A DNA stretch of 16,100 nucleotides from contig CAISOI010000209.1 in NCBI GenBank assembly GCA_903886985.1, forward strand, positions 1 through 16,100, written 5' to 3'. Numbering within the stretch: the stretch's first letter is position 1; each line of letters begins with the position of its first letter. A program made the translations under genes and the position numbers. This DNA is from an uncultured Chthonomonas sp. GTDB taxonomy: Bacteria; Armatimonadota; Chthonomonadetes; Chthonomonadales; CAJBBX01. Under the pieces are notes generated by a model. It was not told the origin of the DNA and did not search any database. It was given only the letters and a program-made list of their open reading frames with translations. Positions 1-7,236 of the stretch are shown here, one piece after another.

Positions 1-128
1 ATTAATATCAATAGTTTTGTTTCATAGAGTGCGAATAATAGATTTCGAATTTCCGGGTCTAGATGGTCACAGTGTCCATACCAATCGTCAAATCCAGACC
101 TGATTCTATTTGGCAAATATTCTTCCAT
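1..128 (-). CDS. Partial hypothetical protein, N-terminus only, running off the left edge
   Basis: On the minus strand an ATG at 128-126 is preceded by a strong Shine-Dalgarno sequence (GGAGGGAG, 141-134) with a 5-nt spacer. The frame then stays open for 42 codons to the window edge. The visible protein begins MEEYLPNRIRSGFDDWYGHC and continues through an acidic and hydrophobic stretch ending in ETKLLIL. There is no signal peptide, and I recognise no family. It is divergent from xylA. The call rests on the ribosome-binding site plus the open frame; the length is too short for coding statistics. Confidence 0.5.
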   Translation of the reverse strand, partial: MEEYLPNRIRSGFDDWYGHCDHLDPEIRNLLFALYETKLLIL

Positions 129-482
129 TGTCGCTCCCTCCAAATTACTATCATCCCGAATACATAAAGTTACATACCAATAAGATCGACAATTTAGATT
201 CACATTGGGCTACTACACTACCATTTATCTGAAGTTGACCATCACGCGTTGATATTCCTTTTTGGGTTCCGGAAGTTCGTCGTCTTCGCCGACAACATAC
301 TAGCAAATATGGGATACCACCAATTAGCGTTTCTTGCAACTCTACCAATTCGAGGCACATTGTTGAACGAGCAAAAGGGACGTTCGTTCGCTTTGCGATC
401 AAATTTTTCATAAGAACCAGGTACTGCTTCAGACCCGAAACAGGTAACATATTGCCAAATTGAATTGTTTGGAGGAGACATC
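129..482. other. Divergent intergenic region between the partial minus-strand gene and xylA
   Basis: This 354-nt spacer should hold the promoters of both flanking genes, but I find no convincing -35/-10 pair on either strand. Visible structure is limited to a palindrome TTCCGGAA (267-274) and, just after it, a small hairpin with arms 275-282 and 290-296 (one bulged C, 7-nt loop). There is also a loose dyad GAACGA/TCGTTC near 365-390. Two minus-strand frames are open here but show no ribosome-binding site and no recognisable protein. Confidence 0.5.
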
Positions 483-1655
483 GTGAGCAGCTATCAACCG
501 CAAAAATCGGACAAATTTACCTTTGGTCTATGGACCGTTGGAAACAGAGGTCGGGACCCATTTGGCGATTCTGTGAGAGATGTTGTCACTCCAGTCCGGA
601 TTGTGAAAGAACTTTCCAAGCTCGGAGCTTATGGTGTTAACCTGCACGATAATGACTTAGTTCCGATCGACGCCACACCCGCCGAGCGCGACGCTATAGT
701 CAATGAATTTAAGCGGGCCCTATCGGACTACGGAATGACAGTTCCGATGGCGACCACCAACCTGTTTTTCGATCCAATCTTCAAAGATGGTGCGTTCTCC
801 AGCAACGATCCATTGGTCCGAAGTTATGCAGTTCAAAAGACGATGCGATCGATGGACCTCGGCGCGGAGCTTGGTGCAAAAGTCTATGTGTTCTGGGGCG
901 GCAGAGAAGGAACCGAAGTAGATGCTTCCAAGCGACCGATGGATTCCATCAAGTATTTCCGGGAGTGTATGGACTTTCTCTGCGAATACAGCATCGACAA
1001 AGGCTACGGATACAAGTTTGCTTTGGAGCCAAAACCAAACGAACCACGCTCGGATATTTTCCTTCCAACCGTCGGCTCCGCGCTTGCATTTATCGCCACA
1101 CTAAAGCATTCGGAGATGTGCGGTGTGAACCCAGAAGTGGCACACGAGACAATTGCTGGATTGAACTTTGTACACGCTGTTGCTCAAGCGTTGGAGTGTG
1201 GAAAGCTCTTCCATATCGATCTAAACGGACAAAAAATGGGTCGTTACGATCAAGATTTCCGATTTGCGCAGGAAGATTTGAAGGGCGCATTCTTCCTGGT
1301 GAAGCTGCTGGAAGATGCGGGCTATGACGGCATGCGACATTTCGATGCACACCCATTACGCACCGAAGACGATAATGGAGTTTGGGATTTCGCGACAGGA
1401 TGTATGCGCAGCTATTTGATTCTCAAAGAGAAAGTTGCCGTCTTCAATGCAGATCCAGAGATACAAGGGATCATCAATGGGCTGACGAACGATCCGAACA
1501 ATCTTGCACCCGTATTGACCGCTGGATACAGCGCCGCCAATCTGGCAACCATCGATTTGCTCTCGTTTGATCGCGTCGAATATGGTAAACGGGGACTCAG
1601 CTACGAGAAACTGGATCAATTGACCACGGAAGTGCTCCTCGGCATTCGCGGATAA
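483..1655 (+). CDS. xylA: Xylose isomerase
   Basis: A cytoplasmic metal-dependent isomerase that interconverts D-xylose and D-xylulose (also glucose and fructose). The GTG start at 483 is chosen because GGAGGAG (471-477) lies 5 nt upstream; the TTG at 465 would add only six residues and has no such site. The resulting 390 residues match the short class I family typified by Streptomyces. All active-site residues expected from that family are visible: His55 and Asp58 (NLHDND), Trp138, Glu182 and Lys184 (LEPKP), Glu218 and His221 (NPEVAH), Asp246 (HIDLN), Asp256 and Asp258 (YDQD), and Asp288 (HFDAH). No xylulokinase, transporter or xylose regulator is adjacent, so it may serve a scattered pentose pathway. 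The identification is very secure; the physiological substrate is inferred from the family. Confidence 0.96.
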   Translation: MSSYQPQKSDKFTFGLWTVGNRGRDPFGDSVRDVVTPVRIVKELSKLGAYGVNLHDNDLVPIDATPAERDAIVNEFKRALSDYGMTVPMATTNLFFDPIFKDGAFSSNDPLVRSYAVQKTMRSMDLGAELGAKVYVFWGGREGTEVDASKRPMDSIKYFRECMDFLCEYSIDKGYGYKFALEPKPNEPRSDIFLPTVGSALAFIATLKHSEMCGVNPEVAHETIAGLNFVHAVAQALECGKLFHIDLNGQKMGRYDQDFRFAQEDLKGAFFLVKLLEDAGYDGMRHFDAHPLRTEDDNGVWDFATGCMRSYLILKEKVAVFNADPEIQGIINGLTNDPNNLAPVLTAGYSAANLATIDLLSFDRVEYGKRGLSYEKLDQLTTEVLLGIRG

Positions 1656-1681
1656 TAGATCGGCAGATATTTCATAGTTTT

Positions 1682-1728
1682 AGACGACATACCCTCGAAG
1701 ATTCCAGTTCGGGGGTATGTTTGCGTCT
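1682..1728 (+). terminator. Strong hairpin after xylA, probable transcription end or 3' stabiliser
   Basis: Arms 1687-1699 and 1708-1720 pair over 13 bp with one G-T wobble around an 8-nt loop. The stem extends through AGACG (1682-1686) and CGTCT (1724-1728) with a 3-nt bulge. There is no U-tract after the stem, so it is not a canonical intrinsic terminator. It may work as a 3'-end protection structure or a factor-assisted stop. Confidence 0.55.
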
Positions 1729-1824
1729 GGGTCAATTCTCACGAATGTGTTGAGAGAGAATTTCAGGGATACAATCGAGCCTTTGAATCGTAATACAAGT
1801 CAATAAAGTGTGCATGGAGATATA

Positions 1825-2352
1825 ATGTCGAGCCTTACTTTACTAGCAAATTACAAAGATCAATTTGGCGATTCTTTGAAAGAAATGACAGATTCCTCGC
1901 CAGTGTTTTTGCTGTTCCTGCGTCATTTTGGATGCACCTTCTGCATGGAGGCAGTCGCGGATGTTGCACGCCTCCGGAAAGAGATGGAAAAGGGAGGCAC
2001 CCGCATAGTTTTTGTTCACATGGGGGCAGAGCCTGCGGCAAAGGAGTTCTTTTCCCGATATGGGGTCGAAGATTGCTCACGAATAAGTGACCCAGATCGG
2101 CTGCTTTATCGCCAGTTCGGACTTGAGCGCGGTAACCTGATCCAATTGTTTGGTCCGAAGAACATGATTCGCGGTACCCAGGCATTTCTCAAAGGGGCAC
2201 GAGTGGGCAGGATACAGGGAGATGGTTTACAAATGCCGGGCGCATTTCTGGTATTTAAGGGCGAAATCATCAAGCGGCACATACACTCATTTGCGGGGGA
2301 TTTACCGGACTACATCGGCATGGCGAAATTTGAAATTCCGGCTCGCGCCTGA
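1825..2352 (+). CDS. Peroxiredoxin-like (AhpC/TSA-2, SelL-type) thioredoxin-fold protein
   Basis: A 175-residue cytoplasmic protein. The ATG at 1825 is chosen because GGAGA (1816-1820) lies 4 nt upstream; the in-frame GTG at 1810 has no such site. Residues 26-45 hold a beta strand (VFLLFLRHFG) followed by Cys37 and Cys40 in GCTFC, the redox site of the peroxiredoxin-like proteins related to SelL and PRXL2. A MPGAFLVFKGEII segment near residues 133-145 corresponds to the cis-proline side of the thioredoxin fold. No signal peptide is present. It most likely reduces peroxides or acts as a thiol oxidoreductase, but this subfamily's substrate is not settled and no partner reductase is adjacent. 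It lies about 100 nt beyond the xylA hairpin and probably has its own promoter. Family assignment is solid; the biochemical role is inferred. Confidence 0.85.
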   Translation: MSSLTLLANYKDQFGDSLKEMTDSSPVFLLFLRHFGCTFCMEAVADVARLRKEMEKGGTRIVFVHMGAEPAAKEFFSRYGVEDCSRISDPDRLLYRQFGLERGNLIQLFGPKNMIRGTQAFLKGARVGRIQGDGLQMPGAFLVFKGEIIKRHIHSFAGDLPDYIGMAKFEIPARA

Positions 2353-2501
2353 TCCACGGATATCAACTGGATGACGTTTGGGACAGAGAGAAATCGGTGC
2401 GAGCTGATAATTTTTGTGAGAGTTGTTCACGAAGGTGGAAATAGTTTTACGCTCAAATCGCACCAAAAGTTCTGAATCTGCACAAATGAGTTGGAAAAAA
2501 G
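2353..2501. other. Spacer between the peroxiredoxin-like gene and the csp promoter
   Basis: No terminator with a U-tract is visible after the peroxiredoxin-like gene. The only structure is a 7-bp inverted repeat, GGTGCGA (2396-2402) and TCGCACC (2458-2464), enclosing a smaller GTGA/TCAC hairpin (2416-2430). Arms this short are expected by chance in a region of this size, so I assign no function. Confidence 0.4.
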
Positions 2502-2531
2502 TTGTATCTATTGAACTTGCCGTGTTATAAT
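2502..2531 (+). promoter_or_regulatory. Sigma-70-type promoter of the cold-shock gene
   Basis: A perfect -10 box TATAAT (2526-2531) is preceded by TTGTAT (2502-2507) with an 18-bp spacer, giving a predicted transcription start near 2537-2539. TTGAAC at 2511-2516 is too close to the -10 to serve as a -35. It is the best promoter by consensus in the window and fits a highly expressed csp gene. Confidence 0.75.
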
Positions 2532-2536
2532 GGCTC

Positions 2537-2695
2537 CGTCGTGCCCATTGTAAGTACATCGCGGGCCGACGTGTTTGGTGTATCACAGGTTTAAAGGTTC
2601 GGACGCGCCCTGACGTTTTGTTTGGACAGCCTCTCTGATCACTTTGTCCCACAAGATTACCACGCACTCTTTCTCGATCAGGAGGATCTAGACAC
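2537..2695 (+). promoter_or_regulatory. Long structured 5' leader of the cold-shock mRNA, candidate RNA thermosensor
   Basis: The predicted leader is about 160 nt, similar to the long leaders of cspA-type genes. A hairpin sits at the predicted 5' end: CGTCG (2537-2541) and GCCC (2543-2546) pair with GGGC (2563-2566) and CGACG (2567-2571). Further on, CCTC (2630-2633) and CTGATC (2635-2640) can pair with GATCAG (2676-2681) and GAGG (2682-2685), which would bury the Shine-Dalgarno site. A competing stem, TTGT (2618-2621) and GGACA (2624-2628) with TGTCC (2645-2649) and ACAA (2651-2654), would lock the same anti-Shine-Dalgarno strand in its loop and leave the site free. The pairings are read from sequence; no folding energies were calculated. 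Confidence 0.5.
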
Positions 2696-2905
2696 ATGGC
2701 AGTATCCGGAACCGTAAAGTGGTTTAACGCCACTAAGGGCTTTGGCTTCATCTCCCCGGAGAGCGGCGAAGACGTATTCGTGCACTTTAGCGCAATACAG
2801 TCAGCAGGCTACCGAGAATTGTATGAAGGACAAAAAGTCGAATTCGACGTAGAAAACGATCCCAAGGGCAAAGGGCTGCGCGCAGCCAATGTCGTAGTGT
2901 TGTAG
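2696..2905 (+). CDS. Cold-shock protein, CspA family, single-stranded nucleic-acid binding
   Basis: A 69-residue one-domain protein that binds single-stranded RNA and DNA and acts as an RNA chaperone in the cytoplasm. The two hallmark motifs are intact: RNP1 as KGFGFI (residues 14-19) and RNP2 as VFVHF (27-31), with the family's TVKWFN start of strand 1. The length is exactly that of bacterial Csp proteins. The ATG at 2696 follows AGGAGGA (2680-2686) by 9 nt. The gene is monocistronic: it has its own promoter, a long leader able to hide the ribosome-binding site, and a strong terminator just downstream. Whether it is truly cold-induced or a constitutive paralogue cannot be told from the protein, so no specific csp letter is assigned. 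Confidence 0.96.
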   Translation: MAVSGTVKWFNATKGFGFISPESGEDVFVHFSAIQSAGYRELYEGQKVEFDVENDPKGKGLRAANVVVL

Positions 2906-2923
2906 GTCAATTTCGACGAGAAA

Positions 2924-2951
2924 GAGGCGCCAATTGGCGCCTCTTTTTTTT
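2924..2951 (+). terminator. Intrinsic terminator of the cold-shock gene
   Basis: A perfect 8-bp GC-rich stem, GAGGCGCC (2924-2931) and GGCGCCTC (2936-2943), closes an AATT loop and is followed by eight T (2944-2951). Flanking AAA and TTT extend the symmetry, so read from the other strand the stem is followed only by TTTCTC. It lies between convergent genes and could weakly stop the esterase transcript as well. Confidence 0.93.
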
Positions 2952-2986
2952 GACTCTGTTACTTCGCATTTGGGGTCACAACTTCA

Positions 2987-3850
2987 CTATTTCAAGTGAG
3001 CATCAAAGAACTTGAACATCGCTTCGTCTGCTCTCTTTGCGTTGTCGCCCTGAAATCCATGCCCGGCACCTTCCAACGTCAAGAGTTGGACTTCCACATT
3101 GGCTGCCTTCAACTTATCAAACATCCACGTCGCCTGCTCATAGGCAACATAGTTGTCTTTGGTTCCGTGCACAATGAGCGTCGGCGCAGCATTCGGCGTG
3201 ACCCAGTAAAGAGGGCTGGACGTGATGTGTGCCTGATGCGCGGTTTCGTTATTGCCGCCTAGAAAGAGGGGAAGTACTTCTGCAGCGTCCACACTTTTGC
3301 CATAAGACTTTGTGAAATCGCTGGGCCCGTAGTAGTTCACCACACATTCAACTGTGCTCGAATACCGTCCGTTGCCTAAGTCGCCTTCAAACCCGCGAAC
3401 ATCAGAAGTCACTCCCAAAAACTGCGCGAGGTGGCCGCCGGCAGAACCACCGGTTACACCAATGCGATTGGGATTTACGTGATACTTCACGGCATTTGCT
3501 CGCAGCCATCGAACCGAGGCTTTGCAATCATAGACCGCAGCCGGGAATGGATACTTTGGCGCTAGCCGATACTCCACAGTTATCGCAACATATCCACGTT
3601 CTGCCAACTGCTTGATCAGTCCGTTGTATCCATTACGGTCACCTGCGCGGAACCCTCCGCCATGAATACAAATTACAGCGGGGAAAGGTCCGTTACCTTC
3701 CGCCGGTCGAGCCATATTGACCATTAGATGTTGGTTATCTGGGTTGGCATACTCGATGTTGTTCTCAACAACCACTTTCGATTGCGAAAGCGATGGGAGA
3801 GGCAGGGCACTTAAAGCAAGCATTAACAGGGCTGAATAGGGATTGCGCAT
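2987..3850 (-). CDS. Secreted alpha/beta-hydrolase esterase (BD-FAE / acetyl-esterase type)
   Basis: A 287-residue serine esterase with an N-terminal signal peptide (residues 1-22, LMLALSALPLPSLSQ), hence extracytoplasmic. The oxyanion-hole motif HGGGF is at 63-67, the nucleophile elbow GGSAG at 134-138 with Ser136, the acid Asp232 in HGTKD, and the catalytic His264 in GAGHG. This order and the EYRLAPKYPFPAAVYD segment are typical of the Abhydrolase_3/BD-FAE group, whose members remove acetyl or feruloyl groups from plant polysaccharides or cleave small esters. The start is supported by GAGG (3864-3861), although the spacer of about 10 nt is long. It is convergent with csp and divergent from the DUF1549/1553 operon. 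Action on hemicellulose would fit the nearby xylA, but the substrate cannot be read from sequence. Confidence 0.88.
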   Translation of the reverse strand: MRNPYSALLMLALSALPLPSLSQSKVVVENNIEYANPDNQHLMVNMARPAEGNGPFPAVICIHGGGFRAGDRNGYNGLIKQLAERGYVAITVEYRLAPKYPFPAAVYDCKASVRWLRANAVKYHVNPNRIGVTGGSAGGHLAQFLGVTSDVRGFEGDLGNGRYSSTVECVVNYYGPSDFTKSYGKSVDAAEVLPLFLGGNNETAHQAHITSSPLYWVTPNAAPTLIVHGTKDNYVAYEQATWMFDKLKAANVEVQLLTLEGAGHGFQGDNAKRADEAMFKFFDAHLK

Positions 3851-3956
3851 GAATGTATTTCCTCACTGAAATGTTGGTTATGAAGGATCTGGATTTGTGA
3901 ATTCTCTTGTTTTGCAGCAACTCTCACTAAGTAGCTCCTGATTCGAGAAGGTTGCA

Positions 3957-6900
3957 ATGTCAGATATGTCGAAAGAGTTATCTACATGCAAATTATTGCA
4001 CGGTAGGGGCTTGGAATTCGATATCGCTGTGAGATTTCTGTGTCTCTGTCGCAATCAGTACTTAAAGAGTTTGTGGATGGCATTCATGCGAATAAATAGA
4101 TTTAAGGGTAAGCACGCGGTTTCGATTGGTATGTTGTTGACGCTGTCGCTTCCAACATTGGCCCTCTATCAGTCGGGGCGTCTGCAACCGAAAATGCCTC
4201 GTATTGAATTCAACCGAGATATACGACCAATCTTGTCGGATAACTGCCTGCGATGTCACGGCTCCGACCGCGCAAACCGAAAAGCAGACCTGCGATTGGA
4301 CCAACGGGACGTCGCAATACAGAAACAGGCTATCGTGCCTGGCAATGTATCAAAGTCAAATATGATCATGCGGATAACGTCGACCAATCCTGCCGTCATC
4401 ATGCCGCCCCCTGCATCTCATAAACAACTCACCAGTAGCCAGAAACAACTCCTTACCAGATGGATCAAGGAAGGAGCAGTTTATCAGGACCATTGGGCAT
4501 ACCTTCCAGTTTCTAAGCCCGTTCTTCCCAGATTGACCTCCGGGCAGTCCACCAGTAAGAACCCCATTGATGGATTCATTCTAGCCAAACTGAATGAAAA
4601 GGGTATTAAGCCATCGCCGCGAGCCGACAAGCGCACACTGATCCGCCGCATATATCTCGATCTGATTGGTATTCCTCCGACTCCTGCGGAGGTTGAAGCG
4701 TTCCTCGTAGACAACAGCCCCTCTGCATACCAGAAGGTTGTCGATAGGTTGCTCGCTTCCCCGGGTTATGGAGAACGGATGGCGGTTCCGTGGTTGGATG
4801 TGGTCCGATATGCCGATACGGTCGGTTTTCATGGTGACCAAAATATGAACGCTTGGGCATACCGTGATTATGTAATCGACTCGTTCAATAAGAACAAACC
4901 TTTTGATCAATTTACGATAGAGCAACTCGCTGGAGATCTTCTTCCGAATCCCACACCGGAGCAGCTAACTGCAACATGTTTCAATCGACTTAACATGATG
5001 ACCCGGGAGGGCGGCGCACAGCCCAAAGAGTATTTCGCAAAATATCAAGCGGATCGGGTGCGAACCGTCGCGATGACCTGGCTGGGTTCCACATTGGGCT
5101 GTGCGGAATGCCATAACCACAAGTACGATCCATTTACAACCCGCGATTTCTACTCAATGGAGGCTTTCTTCTCTGACCTCAAGCAGTGGGGTGTCTACGA
5201 GGATTATGGTTATACTCCCGAACCAGAACTACGAGGTATCAATAACGATTCTCCATTCCCACCGGAAATCAAAGTCACAAGTCCCTACTTGGTCGCTCGA
5301 ATTGCGCGACTAAATGGGGCGATGCTGCAACTGGCAAAAGAGACAGCAAAAGCACATGCCTCCGACTCCTCATTTGCTTTTGAGGCGTGGAGGAGCAAAG
5401 CGAGTGCGTGGTTAAAGCAGAATCCATCAGGTTGGGAGACCTTCTCTACGCCAACTATTAGCCTGACGGATCCCACCGCCAAAACTCCAAAATCATCTAA
5501 GAACAACCTCGTTGCGAATGATGTTTCAGCATCTCCTTATCTGGAAGGATCGGTTGCGCTGTTCGGGAAATCTCCTGTAGATCTCCATCTAAGGTTTAAG
5601 CCCAAAACTTCTGACATCGCCGCAATCAGATTAGAATTGCTGCCAGGCAGTAAGTCAGCAGAGGGAATACTCAGAAATGGCGCCATGTCGACCACAGTCA
5701 TGATGAGTGCTGAAGTGATTGGTGCTGATAAGAAGCCAAAGCCAATTGCTTTTAGGTATGCTGCCGCCAACCATTATATTCCTCGATTTGCCAACGGATT
5801 CGAGATATTGGGGTTGCAACGCGGATGGCCAATTAATGTAACCGGCGTCACGGATATTTGCACTTCGACATGGTTGCCCACCGTGCCAATTAGTCTCAAT
5901 CCCGGCGACGAATTGGTCGTTACGCTTCCCGGCACGATAGCAAATCGTGTGCGGGTTTCGGTGTCCCCTTTCATGCCTGATAAATTGGCAGAATCTCAGT
6001 TTACGAATGTTGCGTCAATCACTACCGATGACGGCGCGACGTCTCTTGCTCACCTCTGGGCAACAAAGTACGACACCGTTTCTTACCAGAAGCTGGTTGC
6101 GATACAGCAGGATATACTGGAATGCCGAAACGGGGTGACGCCAGTAATGGTCGTGGAGCACATCACGCCGAAAACAACACGCATTCTGGCAAGAGGCAAC
6201 TGGCAGGACGAATCCGGAGAAATTGTGTCTCCCGCTATTCCTGCATTCCTGAATAAGTCGAATGCATCCACAGGGCGGCTCACAAGGCTCGATCTCGCAA
6301 AGTGGATTGTGTCGCGAGATAACCCACTGACAGCACGGACCGTTGTAAACAGATTGTGGAGACAGTTCTTTGGAAACGCGCTTAGCGCACAGGTGGACGA
6401 TTTAGGAACGCAGGGTGAATGGCCGAGCCATCCCGAACTTCTGGACTGGCTGGCATCGGAATTCAAAACCAACTGGGACATCAAACGGATGGTGCGCCTG
6501 ATTGTCACCTCTGATGCGTATTGCCGAACTTCAAGCCTTCGCCCGGAACTGCACAATTTGGATCCAAACAACAGACTTCTTGCAAGCCAGAACCCTCGCC
6601 GTTTAGAGGCGGAGTTCATTCGGGACAATGCCTTGTCTATATCGGGGCAATTATGCCGTGACATGGGAGGGCCACCAGTCAAGCCATATCAACCTGCGGG
6701 ATACTACGCGAACTTACAGTTTCCTGATCGTCCTTACACTCCCGACAAAGACGAGCGGGAATGGCGGAGAGGCGTATATATTCATTGGCAGAGAACGTTC
6801 GTGCTCCCCATGCTCTTGAACTTCGATGGACCTTCTCGGGAAGATTGTATTGCTTCTCGAAATGTTGCGAACACGCCACAACAGGCACTTACACTGCTAA

Positions 6901-7220
6901 ATGATCCGATATTTGTTGAAGCTTCCCGCGTGTTTGCTTCCAACTTATTGATTCAGCAGGGTGGAACCGATGAGTTGAAAATAACGCGTGCTTACCAAAT
7001 CGCAGTCGCCCGAAAGCCGCAATCCAGCGAACTGAAGTCGCTCTTGAACTTCTTGAAGCAAACGCGTGAAACCTACAAGCAGAATCCGGATGACGCCAAG
7101 AAGTTGCTGAGTATCGGCTATGCGGAACGAGCTACCGGTACGGATCTAAATGAACTTGCGGCATGGACCAACGTTTGTCGTATTCTATTGAACCTGCAAG
7201 AAACGATAACGAGATATTGA
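3957..7220 (+). CDS. PSCyt1-DUF1549-DUF1553 protein (planctomycete-type cytochrome c domain protein)
   Basis: A 1087-residue exported protein, first gene of a two-gene operon. The order is: a signal-type hydrophobic segment (about 53-70); a cytochrome-like PSCyt1 domain with haem motif CLRCH (97-101) and a downstream MPP (149-151) that could hold an axial Met; DUF1549 (about 203-410), which includes a second CXXCH (CAECH, 382-386); a beta-rich insert (about 524-675); and DUF1553 (about 777-1080). The family is common in Planctomycetota and relatives; its reaction is not known, though roles in polysaccharide breakdown or extracytoplasmic redox work have been proposed. The start is uncertain. 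ATG 3957 has GAGAAGG 5 nt upstream but gives an odd Cys-rich 40-residue extension. ATG 4077 or 4086 would give a normal signal peptide (MRINRFKGKHAVSIGMLLTL) but lacks a good ribosome site. Confidence 0.9.
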   Translation: MSDMSKELSTCKLLHGRGLEFDIAVRFLCLCRNQYLKSLWMAFMRINRFKGKHAVSIGMLLTLSLPTLALYQSGRLQPKMPRIEFNRDIRPILSDNCLRCHGSDRANRKADLRLDQRDVAIQKQAIVPGNVSKSNMIMRITSTNPAVIMPPPASHKQLTSSQKQLLTRWIKEGAVYQDHWAYLPVSKPVLPRLTSGQSTSKNPIDGFILAKLNEKGIKPSPRADKRTLIRRIYLDLIGIPPTPAEVEAFLVDNSPSAYQKVVDRLLASPGYGERMAVPWLDVVRYADTVGFHGDQNMNAWAYRDYVIDSFNKNKPFDQFTIEQLAGDLLPNPTPEQLTATCFNRLNMMTREGGAQPKEYFAKYQADRVRTVAMTWLGSTLGCAECHNHKYDPFTTRDFYSMEAFFSDLKQWGVYEDYGYTPEPELRGINNDSPFPPEIKVTSPYLVARIARLNGAMLQLAKETAKAHASDSSFAFEAWRSKASAWLKQNPSGWETFSTPTISLTDPTAKTPKSSKNNLVANDVSASPYLEGSVALFGKSPVDLHLRFKPKTSDIAAIRLELLPGSKSAEGILRNGAMSTTVMMSAEVIGADKKPKPIAFRYAAANHYIPRFANGFEILGLQRGWPINVTGVTDICTSTWLPTVPISLNPGDELVVTLPGTIANRVRVSVSPFMPDKLAESQFTNVASITTDDGATSLAHLWATKYDTVSYQKLVAIQQDILECRNGVTPVMVVEHITPKTTRILARGNWQDESGEIVSPAIPAFLNKSNASTGRLTRLDLAKWIVSRDNPLTARTVVNRLWRQFFGNALSAQVDDLGTQGEWPSHPELLDWLASEFKTNWDIKRMVRLIVTSDAYCRTSSLRPELHNLDPNNRLLASQNPRRLEAEFIRDNALSISGQLCRDMGGPPVKPYQPAGYYANLQFPDRPYTPDKDEREWRRGVYIHWQRTFVLPMLLNFDGPSREDCIASRNVANTPQQALTLLNDPIFVEASRVFASNLLIQQGGTDELKITRAYQIAVARKPQSSELKSLLNFLKQTRETYKQNPDDAKKLLSIGYAERATGTDLNELAAWTNVCRILLNLQETITRY

Positions 7221-7236
7221 GAAACGGACAGATAAA

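Noticed and set aside
151..481. Two overlapping minus-strand open frames (99 and 79 residues) in the xylA upstream region
   Set aside because: Neither has a ribosome-binding site or a recognisable protein, one holds an implausible CCRRRRR run, and they overlap each other in a divergent control region.
465..482. TTG start six codons upstream for xylA
   Set aside because: It sits before the GGAGGAG site that is ideally spaced for the GTG at 483.
2396..2464. 7-bp inverted repeat after the peroxiredoxin-like gene, considered as a small RNA or terminator
   Set aside because: The arms are 55 nt apart, there is no U-tract, and repeats of this length are expected by chance in the region.
2302..2751. 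149-residue minus-strand open frame across the csp leader
   Set aside because: Overlaps the end of the peroxiredoxin-like gene and the start of csp in antisense; the region is better explained as csp promoter and leader.
6083..6682. 199-residue minus-strand open frame
   Set aside because: Lies wholly antisense to the DUF1553 coding region, whose conserved domain explains the sequence.
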